Shown: piece by piece, positions 56,929 through 64,000 of the stretch
Position numbering within the stretch: position 1 is the first letter of the stretch
How the letters are laid out: each line of letters opens with the position of its first letter
NCBI GenBank assembly: GCA_024742765.1
Contig: JANSXT010000022.1
Location: forward strand, 1-64,000
DNA length: 64,000 bases
Reading direction: 5' to 3'
From: Phyllobacteriaceae bacterium
Lineage (GTDB): Bacteria; Pseudomonadota; Alphaproteobacteria; Rhizobiales; Rhizobiaceae
The notes under the pieces: generated by a model
Told to the model about the DNA's origin: nothing
Seen by the model: the letters and a program-made list of their open reading frames with translations, nothing else
Database searches by the model: none
Program-made: the position numbers and the translations under genes

Positions 56929-58602
56929 ATGAGCGCCGCCCCGCTGCCGCCCTCCGATCTCGAACCGGCCATCGCCGAAGCTGCCGCCAAGTCCAAGGCC
57001 TGGCCGTTTGAGGAAGCGCGCAAGATCATCAAGCGCTACGAGAAATCCGGCTATCCGGAGACGGTCCTGTTCGAGACCGGTTATGGCCCGTCAGGCCTGC
57101 CGCATATCGGCACGTTCGGCGAAGTGGCGCGTACCACCATGGTGCGCCATGCCTTCCGTGTGCTGACGGGCGACAAGGTCCCGACGCGCCTCTTGTGCTT
57201 TTCCGACGACATGGATGGCATGCGCAAGATACCGGACAATGTGCCCGATCGTGCCGCACTGGAGCCGCATCTGCACAAGCCGCTGACCGCCGTGCCCAAC
57301 CCGTTCGGCGGTGACCATGAGAGCTTCGGCCACCACAACAATGCCATGCTGCGCCGGTTTCTCGACACGTTCGGCTTCGACTATGAGTTTGCCAGCGCGA
57401 CCGACTATTATGCGTCCGGCCGGTTCGACCCGGTGCTTCTGACCGCCTGCGAGCGGTTCGACGAGATTATGGCGGTTATGCTGCCGACGCTGGGTGAGGA
57501 GCGCCAGGCGACATACAGCCCCTTCCTGCCGATTTCGCCCAAGACCGGCCGCGTGCTCTACGTGCCGATGAAGCATGTTGACGCCAAGGCCGGCACGATC
57601 ACCTTCGACGACGAGGATGGCACCGAGACGACGCTGCCGGTCACAGGCGGCCGGGTGAAAATGCAGTGGAAGCCTGACTTCGGCATGCGCTGGGCCGCGC
57701 TCGGCGTCGATTTCGAGATGTTCGGCAAGGACCACCAGACCAATGCGGTCATCTATGATCGGATCTGTTCGATCCTGGGCGGACGCCCGCCCGAACACTT
57801 CGTCTATGAACTGTTTCTGGACGACAAGGGCGAGAAGATCTCCAAATCGAAAGGCAACGGGCTAACCATCGACGAGTGGCTGACCTATGCGCCGGCCGAG
57901 AGCCTGGCCCTGTTCATGTTCCAGAAGCCGCGCACGGCCAAGCGGCTCTATTTCGACGTGATCCCCAAGGCGGTCGACGAATATTACAGCTTCCTTTCGG
58001 CGTTCGGACGGCAGGATGCGCCGGCGCGGCTGTCCAATCCGGTCTGGCACATCCATGCCGGCAATCCGCCCGACGCCGACATGCCGGTGCCGTTCGCGAT
58101 GCTGCTCAATCTGGTCAGCGCGTCGAACGCCGAGAACCGCGACGTGCTCTGGGGTTTCATCTCGCGCTATGCGCCGGGCGTCACCGCCGAGACCCATCCC
58201 CAACTCGACGCTTTGGCCGGTCACGCCATCCGCTATTTCGAAGATTTCGTGCGCCCCTCCAAGCGTTTCCATGCGCCCGACGACATTGAACGGCAGGCGT
58301 TGGCCAGCCTGTCGGACGCGCTGGCCGCCCTGCCGGCCGACAAGGCCACCGACGGCGCCGCGATCCAGGACGCGCTTCTCGATGTCGGTCGGGCGTTCGA
58401 GCGGTATCAGGACCCGGCCAAGAAGAGCCCGGAAGGTAAGCCGGCCGTCACCGGTGACTGGTTCAATGCGCTTTACCGCGTGCTTCTCGGTCAGGAGCGC
58501 GGGCCGCGGCTGGGCTCGTTCATCGCGCTCTACGGTATCGACGAAACGCGCGCGCTGATCGACAAGGCGCTGGCGGGGGAACTGGCGGGCGAAGCAGCCT
58601 GA
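56929..58602 (+). CDS. lysK: Lysyl-tRNA synthetase, class I
   Basis: The product charges tRNA-Lys. It is the archaeal-type class I enzyme found in many alphaproteobacteria in place of, or beside, class II LysS. The 557-residue product has the HIGH-like PSGLPHIGT at 54-62 and the KMSKS-like KISKSKGN beginning at Lys303. An alpha-helical anticodon-binding cage is C-terminal. GAGGAACC precedes ATG 56929. It is convergent with the S24 repressor gene, with two bases between stops. Confidence 0.97.
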   Translation: MSAAPLPPSDLEPAIAEAAAKSKAWPFEEARKIIKRYEKSGYPETVLFETGYGPSGLPHIGTFGEVARTTMVRHAFRVLTGDKVPTRLLCFSDDMDGMRKIPDNVPDRAALEPHLHKPLTAVPNPFGGDHESFGHHNNAMLRRFLDTFGFDYEFASATDYYASGRFDPVLLTACERFDEIMAVMLPTLGEERQATYSPFLPISPKTGRVLYVPMKHVDAKAGTITFDDEDGTETTLPVTGGRVKMQWKPDFGMRWAALGVDFEMFGKDHQTNAVIYDRICSILGGRPPEHFVYELFLDDKGEKISKSKGNGLTIDEWLTYAPAESLALFMFQKPRTAKRLYFDVIPKAVDEYYSFLSAFGRQDAPARLSNPVWHIHAGNPPDADMPVPFAMLLNLVSASNAENRDVLWGFISRYAPGVTAETHPQLDALAGHAIRYFEDFVRPSKRFHAPDDIERQALASLSDALAALPADKATDGAAIQDALLDVGRAFERYQDPAKKSPEGKPAVTGDWFNALYRVLLGQERGPRLGSFIALYGIDETRALIDKALAGELAGEAA

Positions 58603-58604
58603 GA

Positions 58605-59282
58605 TTACTGGCTGGCCCAGAGGATGCGTGCGATCCAGGCGATCTCGCCTTGATCGAATGAGCGGTCGGCATGGTCCGGATTAGCTGACGCCAGTTCCAC
58701 CGTGCCGGCGCTCTGCCGCTTGAGGATCTTGGCCATCACCTCACCGTCGCGCGTCTTGACGACGACGCGGTCGCCGCGCCGCACCGTGGCTGTCGGCGAG
58801 ACGATGATCGTGTCGCCGTCCCGATAGAGCGGCAGCATGGAATCGCCGGCGATCTCCAGCGCATAGACATCGGCGCCCAGCCCCGCATCGGGGAACGCTG
58901 CATCATCCCACCCTTCGCCGGCGGGAAATCCGTCCGCGTCAAAAAAGCCGCCGGCGCCGGCCTGTGCGAGGCCGAGCAGCGGTATGCGCCGGGAGGGTGG
59001 GGCATAGTCCGCCGCGCCAGGTTCCGAAAAGCCGGTTTCGTAGCGGCCGGGGGCCATCAGCGAGACCAGATCGTCCATCGAGGCGCCGGTGGCTTCCATC
59101 ACCTTGGCCAGCGACTCGGTGGACGGCCACCGCGCGCGGCCGTCGGCCGCAACGCGCTTGGATTTGTTGAATGTCGTCGAATCGAGCCCCGCGCGTTTGG
59201 CAAGGCCCGATGGTGAAAGATCGTGGCGCTCGGCCAGCCGGTCGATGGCCGCCCAGACCTGCTCGTGGGAAAGTGGCGACAT
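58605..59282 (-). CDS. XRE-family repressor with S24 (LexA-like) peptidase domain
   Basis: This 225-residue phage-repressor-type regulator has an N-terminal XRE helix-turn-helix (about 15-75, LSPSGLAKRAGLDSTTFNKS). A hinge carries the likely Ala-Gly autocleavage site in LAQAGAGG (108-109). The S24 domain has Ser148 in AGDSMLP and Lys185 in EVMAKIL as the catalytic dyad. All residues needed for RecA-stimulated self-cleavage are present. No prophage genes adjoin it, so it is a chromosomal stress regulator or a relic of one. A possible promoter (TTGCGG, 17 bases, TATTTA) lies just upstream. Confidence 0.92.
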   Translation of the reverse strand: MSPLSHEQVWAAIDRLAERHDLSPSGLAKRAGLDSTTFNKSKRVAADGRARWPSTESLAKVMEATGASMDDLVSLMAPGRYETGFSEPGAADYAPPSRRIPLLGLAQAGAGGFFDADGFPAGEGWDDAAFPDAGLGADVYALEIAGDSMLPLYRDGDTIIVSPTATVRRGDRVVVKTRDGEVMAKILKRQSAGTVELASANPDHADRSFDQGEIAWIARILWASQ

Positions 59283-59665
59283 GCTGTTTCGCCCGGTGCG
59301 TTCAAAGGAATAAATACCTCCATCGCCGCGGTCCCGCAAGCCATGCGTTGCAACGTCCCAAGCGGTCGACAGCCCGGAAGGCAAACGGTGTCGGAATCGA
59401 ATTCGTCATGGGCTGGTTGCCGGACCGATGTCGGAAGAAGCGCATTGCATCCGTCCAACTCGCGAAAATGCTAAGAAAATAGGCATGTCGCCGTTCAAAA
59501 GACCGGATTTGGCGAAAATTTCAGCAGTTTTCGGCGCGGCGATGATCCGTTCAACCCCGAATCTGTGGCATACTACTTTGGTATAAGGACTGGAAAACAA
59601 GGTTCGGCGGATCATCGGGACGGGCGCAACGAGCCGACGGTTGCTCGCATCAGATGGAGAAAGCC
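59283..59665. promoter_or_regulatory. Divergent intergenic region with long inverted repeat
   Basis: These 383 bases between the S24 repressor gene and a small membrane-protein gene hold no gene. CGATGATCCG (59540-59549) and CGGATCATCG (59608-59617) are exact complements, with inner AACC/GGTT also pairing. Between them lies an extended -10, TG-G-TATAAG (59579-59587), pointing to the small gene 72 bases on. The arms therefore flank a promoter and could be a paired operator or an RNA stem. Confidence 0.45.
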
Positions 59666-59911
59666 ATGAGCAGCACGAACTTCTTTGTCGATTTCACCTT
59701 GTTCAACGTTCTTGGGTATTTGGGCGGCGCGCACTGGATGGTCGCGTTCAGCGTCGCAACCTTTCTGGCGCTGATCACGCGCCATCTGCACAATCGCGCG
59801 ATGCACAAGCCGGTGCGCGTGCGCGCGAGCCGCGACAAGCCGGACTTCGGCGCCCTGCCGGCCTTCCGGGATGACGCCGACCGGCGCGAGCACGAACGCC
59901 GTCGCCGCTGA
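59666..59911 (+). CDS. Small hypothetical membrane protein
   Basis: I do not recognise this 81-residue protein. It has a hydrophobic N-terminal half with one clear membrane segment (HWMVAFSVATFLALITRHLH, about residues 23-42) and a very basic, charged C-terminus (RVRASRDKPDF, REHERRRR). GGAGAAAGCC precedes ATG 59666, which supports expression; an ATG four codons earlier is less likely. It is isolated between a divergent S24 repressor and convergent cspA. Confidence 0.6.
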   Translation: MSSTNFFVDFTLFNVLGYLGGAHWMVAFSVATFLALITRHLHNRAMHKPVRVRASRDKPDFGALPAFRDDADRREHERRRR

Positions 59912-59981
59912 CCATCATCGAACGCCCCAAGCCGCCCACCCCATGGGCAGGCGGCCAGATGTGTCTCGTCAGGAGTGGCGT

Positions 59982-60191
59982 CTACTGGGCGACCAGATTG
60001 CCTGCGGCCGTCTTGCCGGTCCGCTGGTCGGTGACCAGTTCGTAGGAGACCTTCTGGCCCTCGGCCAGCGTCTCCATGCCCGAACGCTGCACAGCGGAGA
60101 TGTGCACGAACACATCGTTGCCGCCCTCATCGGGCGCGATGAAACCATAGCCCTTGGTGGTGTTGAACCATTTTACCGTTCCGCTCGCCAT
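59982..60191 (-). CDS. cspA: Cold-shock-domain protein (CspA family)
   Basis: This 69-residue RNA chaperone has the OB fold with RNP1 KGYGFIAPD and RNP2 DVFVHIS motifs. ATG 60191 is chosen since AGGAC lies seven bases upstream and the family starts [10 protein letters not shown]; another ATG two codons earlier lies too close to that site. A hairpin GGCGGG-CAAG-CCCGCC (60226-60241) stands in the leader. A long 5' leader, common for cold-shock mRNAs, is possible in the large gap upstream. Whether it is cold-induced or constitutive is unknown. Confidence 0.96.
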   Translation of the reverse strand: MASGTVKWFNTTKGYGFIAPDEGGNDVFVHISAVQRSGMETLAEGQKVSYELVTDQRTGKTAAGNLVAQ

Positions 60192-60748
60192 CGTCATGTC
60201 CTTTCAAGACGGTCTGCACAGAGGTGGCGGGCAAGCCCGCCGTTGGTCATCGATGTCTGGAGAAAGGACTAGGCGTGTCGCTTCTTTTTGCGCGGCGGTT
60301 AGGCTGTTTCCGATCGGCCGAAACTCTCGATAGTTCGAAATCATGCACACAGCTTTGTTGCGGTTTCAAGACGAATCGCATCCTGCCCGTGCCGGCGATG
60401 CTCCGATCGTGCTTGACTTTGCTGCGCTGCACGCCGATATGCGCCCTATCGGAGTTGGCTGCCGCGTGAGCAGCCGCAGGCGACATCAATCGCTTCCGGG
60501 GCATTAAGCCGCAACGTCCGATATACGCCGCGCGCCATGATGGCACCTTGAACGAAGCGGCGCATTGTTCACCAGGTTTCCCAATTCACGCGGGGGTACT
60601 GCCGGTCAGGCGGCTTTGACGGCATTCGGCCGAAAGCGAGCCTTGACCGCAACCGATCCGCGGCGACGCCTGCCCCTCCGGCCGGCCGACCCATCATGCA
60701 TATCCAAGGGCGGCCCCGCGCGGGCTGCCGCCAAGAAAGGCCAATTTC
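60192..60748. other. 557-bp gene-free region between cspA and the DEAD-box helicase gene
   Basis: No convincing coding frame on either strand. It contains the cspA leader hairpin (60226-60241), a weak plus-strand promoter candidate TTGACT (60414-60419) 17 bases before GATATG, and a small GGCTGC/GCAGCC stem near 60457-60475. No tRNA or known RNA family is recognised. It probably holds the divergent cspA and helicase promoters and their leaders. Confidence 0.5.
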
Positions 60749-62104
<1,356 letters not shown>

Positions 62105-62248
62105 GCCGCCCACAAACAGTCCGCCGCCTCCGTGTCGAACAGAAGGTTCGGCGCCACGCGGCGGGCCACCGCGCTGACATCGTGTGTGCGGATCGTTGAG
62201 TTGGCGATGGACGGACGGAACAACATGCAACGTCCACCCGGTCAGGGG

Positions 62249-62325
62249 TGGTACGAGCGGGTGGATTTGAACCACCGACCTCTGGAGCCACAATCCAGCG
62301 CTCTAACCAACTGAGCTACGCCCGC
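62249..62325 (-). tRNA. tRNA-His (anticodon GTG)
   Basis: The 77-base cloverleaf has acceptor GCGGGCG/CGCTCGT with two G-U pairs, D-arm GCTC...GAGC, anticodon stem CTGGA/TCCAG around loop TTGTGGC, T-loop TTCAAAT, and encoded CCA. The base before the first acceptor G is T, and the discriminator is A73. The absence of G-1 and C73 is the known alphaproteobacterial variant of tRNA-His. Confidence 0.96.
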
Positions 62326-62409
62326 AAACCATCGTTCGCGAGGCTTCGCATAGTCCGCCGGCCGCGCTTTTGCAAGACTTGCCTTGCCATGGCCGCCGCC
62401 GGTCAACGC

Positions 62410-62438
62410 AAAGAAAAAGGCCGGGCGAACCCGGCCTT
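62410..62438 (-). terminator. Intrinsic terminator of the phasin gene
   Basis: On the minus strand AAGGCCGGG-TTCG-CCCGGCCTT is a nine-base-pair stem with a stable TTCG loop, followed by TTTCTTTG. It ends 82 bases after the phasin stop. Confidence 0.9.
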
Positions 62439-62520
62439 CGGACCCGTACTCTGTGATCGGGTCCGGACCGGAGCGCCGCCGGGAGGAGGATGCGGCGATC
62501 CGGCAATGAGGTGAGGACGG

Positions 62521-63006
62521 TCAGTCCTGCTTGAGCGCGCCCATGGCCTTCTCGGCGGCGGCCTTGGCAGGGGCTGCCATGTCCTCGCCGGCCTTCTGGT
62601 AGAGGCCCTGCATGGTCTTGGCAGTATCGACGGCCTTTTCGGCCTGCTCGCGCACGAAGGCGGTCTGCAGTTCGATCATTTCGGCAACCGACTTGACGCC
62701 GACCATCTTCTCCAGATGGCTGAACGTGCTTTCGGTGTTGGCGCGCATCGTGTCGATGGCGGCCAACGAGATTTTCGAGCTGTTCTCCTGCGCGCTGTGG
62801 AGGCCGGCCTCGGCTTCCTTCTGCACATCGTCAAAGGCGGCCTTGGCCTTTTCCATGGCGGCTTTCGACTTGGCGAGGTTTTCCTCGGCAAGCGTGCGGA
62901 ACTGTTCGAGCATGTCGGCCGGATCGGGCATCTGGCCCATGGCAAATGCATCCTGTGCGGCTTTGGCGGTCGGGGCTTCGGTTTTGGGAGCGGCGGCTTT
63001 GGCCAT
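62521..63006 (-). CDS. phaP: Phasin family protein
   Basis: This 161-residue amphipathic helical protein coats polyhydroxyalkanoate granules. It has an Ala/Lys/Pro-rich N-terminus, then a phasin_2-type domain with long helices (EENLAKSKAAMEKAKAAFDD; VAEMIELQTAFVREQAEKAV) and no Cys. GGAGGACGATGAC precedes ATG 63006. A 14-base inverted repeat with TGCA-rich arms lies 51-87 bases upstream, fitting control by the PHA-responsive repressor PhaR. No PHA synthase is in the window. The neighbouring kinase gene and phasin are also adjacent in Sinorhizobium as I recall. Confidence 0.9.
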   Translation of the reverse strand: MAKAAAPKTEAPTAKAAQDAFAMGQMPDPADMLEQFRTLAEENLAKSKAAMEKAKAAFDDVQKEAEAGLHSAQENSSKISLAAIDTMRANTESTFSHLEKMVGVKSVAEMIELQTAFVREQAEKAVDTAKTMQGLYQKAGEDMAAPAKAAAEKAMGALKQD

Positions 63007-63056
63007 GTCATCGTCCTCCAAGGGTTGAATGAAACTGATCGCCATATAGCGCATCT

Positions 63057-63093
63057 GATTGTGCATTGCAACATTTTTGTGCGATGCACAATC
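63057..63093 (-). promoter_or_regulatory. Candidate PhaR operator before phaP
   Basis: GATTGTGCATTGCA (63057-63070) and TGCGATGCACAATC (63080-63093) are complementary at 13 of 14 positions, separated by nine AT-rich bases. TGCA/TTGCA-rich repeats of this kind are known targets of PhaR, which represses phasin genes. The exact factor is inferred. Confidence 0.6.
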
Positions 63094-63166
63094 AACGTTA
63101 ACCAGAGATTCACTCCGTGACCGGGCGGGCTGTTGAAAACTGGACGGGTGCCGCTCAATAAGACAA

Positions 63167-63181
63167 TTAAGGTTTTGTTAA
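63167..63181 (+). promoter_or_regulatory. CtrA-type box TTAA-N7-TTAA before the kinase gene
   Basis: TTAA-GGTTTTG-TTAA matches the CtrA consensus spacing exactly. It lies 37 bases before the preferred kinase start (63219) and also within reach of the phaP promoter side. A further TTAACC half-site lies at about 63098. Confidence 0.6.
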
Positions 63182-63218
63182 GGGCACGGTGGCCGACGCG
63201 GCGAGCAAGGCGGACGAC

Positions 63219-64000
63219 ATGACCAACTCACGGAACTGGGACGGTACATCCTTCATCGATATCGCGGTGCAGGACGGCGTCCGTGAGGCGATGCTGTCGG
63301 GCCAGGCGGCGCTGATCGTCGACCGCAAGAGCGGCGCCCTGCGTTGGGCCAATGGCGCAGCGGCGGGACTGTTCGGGCTGGCCGCGATCGGCAGCCGTGC
63401 CGGCGAAACGACCCTTTCGCCGACCGCCGAGACCGGCATGCGCCAGGTGCGCGCGGTTCTCGGCGCACTCAAGGACGAGCCGCGCACCGCCCTTGTCCGC
63501 CTGCGGTCCGGTCTGACGAGCCGTCTGGTCAAGGCCCATGTGCGCCGCATCGATCTGGCCGGCGTTCGCGGCAAGCATGCGCTTGTCACGGCGCCCGCGC
63601 GCGACACCGAGATGACCGACGCCGAATGTATGGCGATTGCCCTGACCGGCCTTGAAGACGAGGGCGCGGGCGCGGCCATCATCGACGGCGGCGGCCGGGT
63701 GCTCAGTGCCGGCGCCTCCTATGGCGCGCTCGGCGTCTCCGATGACATGGCGCGTGATCTCGCGGCCCGGACACGTGGCGAGGCCGACCGCCTCGTCAAG
63801 CAGATCGTCGATCTTCCCGAAACGGAAACAGCTATTGCCGCCGGCGTCGGACGCCTTGCCGATCTTCCCGAACGCTATCTGATCGTCGCCCTCGCGCTGG
63901 CGGAGCGTCCTGCCGAACCGGCCCCGATCGCCGCCGCCCCGGTCGTAGACCTGATGCCCGGCCACTTCGGAGCGATGGCTGACACGGATGCGGAGCCGCC
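63219..64000 (+). CDS. cbrA: PAS-domain sensor histidine kinase, CbrA-like (N-terminal part; runs off window)
   Basis: The frame is open from 63219 to the window end (about 260 residues). It starts MTNSRNWDGTSFIDIAVQDG, followed by AALIVDRKSGALRWANGAAAGLFG, a degenerate PAS fold, then two more alpha/beta segments (IIDGGGRVLSAGASYGALGV). No kinase domain is within the window. The N-terminal wording and the phasin neighbour match Sinorhizobium CbrA, a DivJ-like cell-cycle and envelope regulator, as I recall the synteny. ATG 63219 (AAGGCGG upstream) is preferred; GTG 63189 is possible but would crowd the CtrA box. Family assignment is moderately sure. Confidence 0.7.
   Translation, partial: MTNSRNWDGTSFIDIAVQDGVREAMLSGQAALIVDRKSGALRWANGAAAGLFGLAAIGSRAGETTLSPTAETGMRQVRAVLGALKDEPRTALVRLRSGLTSRLVKAHVRRIDLAGVRGKHALVTAPARDTEMTDAECMAIALTGLEDEGAGAAIIDGGGRVLSAGASYGALGVSDDMARDLAARTRGEADRLVKQIVDLPETETAIAAGVGRLADLPERYLIVALALAERPAEPAPIAAAPVVDLMPGHFGAMADTDAEP

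Noticed and set aside
59912-59981. cspA terminator
   Set aside because: Only a loose CCGCC/GGCGG pairing without a T-run is visible on the minus strand.

Overview
The window is a 64 kb piece of GC-rich alphaproteobacterial chromosome. It is dense core housekeeping DNA with no IS element, prophage, CRISPR array or rRNA operon that I could see. Several features point to the Rhizobiales/Hyphomicrobiales: the ChvI-ChvG-HprK-ManX-HPr-AhcY cluster divergent from pckA, GcrA, a phasin next to the start of a CbrA-like kinase, a SAM-II riboswitch, a tRNA-His with A73 and no encoded G-1, and a CtrA-type TTAA-N7-TTAA box. I cannot name the genus.

Layout. 0.1-7.6 kb: S-adenosylhomocysteinase, the small PTS/HPr-kinase set and the ChvG/ChvI envelope-stress system on the minus strand, facing gluconeogenic pckA across an AT-rich control region. 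7.6-12.1 kb: nitroreductase, ArfB ribosome rescue, a Kbp-like BON-LysM protein, an NDUFA9-like dehydrogenase, TauE and UppP. 12.3-19 kb: a family-5 (peptide/oligosaccharide type) ABC transporter operon whose double ATPase carries a C-terminal helix-hairpin-helix domain. 19-25.3 kb: a hydrolase-remnant/GNAT fusion and an Lrp regulator facing phenylalanine hydroxylase, then a DMT exporter, a HAD nucleotidase and a ManC-AGE fusion. 25.4-30.7 kb: tRNA-Thr, two L,D-transpeptidases, a small secreted Cys/His-containing protein, nitronate monooxygenase, an unknown membrane protein and PPK2.

30.9-38.7 kb is the complete phosphate regulon locus phoR-pstSCAB-phoU-phoB with a three-unit Pho box before pstS. 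38.8-43 kb holds GcrA and, divergently, argD-argF-hslO. 43-52.5 kb holds an RND efflux pair, ApaG, a CDP-alcohol phosphatidyltransferase, metZ under a SAM-II riboswitch with terminator, a long dCTP deaminase and a bacterial voltage-gated sodium channel. 52.5-64 kb holds a GT2 glycosyltransferase, a solute-binding protein, a fatty acid hydroxylase-family protein, a TerB-like protein, class I LysRS, an XRE-S24 repressor, CspA, an RhlE-type helicase, tRNA-His, a phasin and the start of a CbrA-like PAS kinase that runs off the end.

Themes that link the genes: two different controls on the SAM/SAH cycle (a protein operator before ahcY, a riboswitch before metZ); phosphate sensing next to polyphosphate kinase; three cell-cycle signals (GcrA, a GANTC cluster, and a CtrA box before cbrA); and very tight convergent gene packing with almost no room for terminators. 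The best candidates for something not yet described are the ABC ATPase-HhH fusion with its two palindromic operators, the hydrolase-GNAT fusion that lacks a visible nucleophile, the phased AAAC/GTTT array before pckA, and the structured leader before argD.
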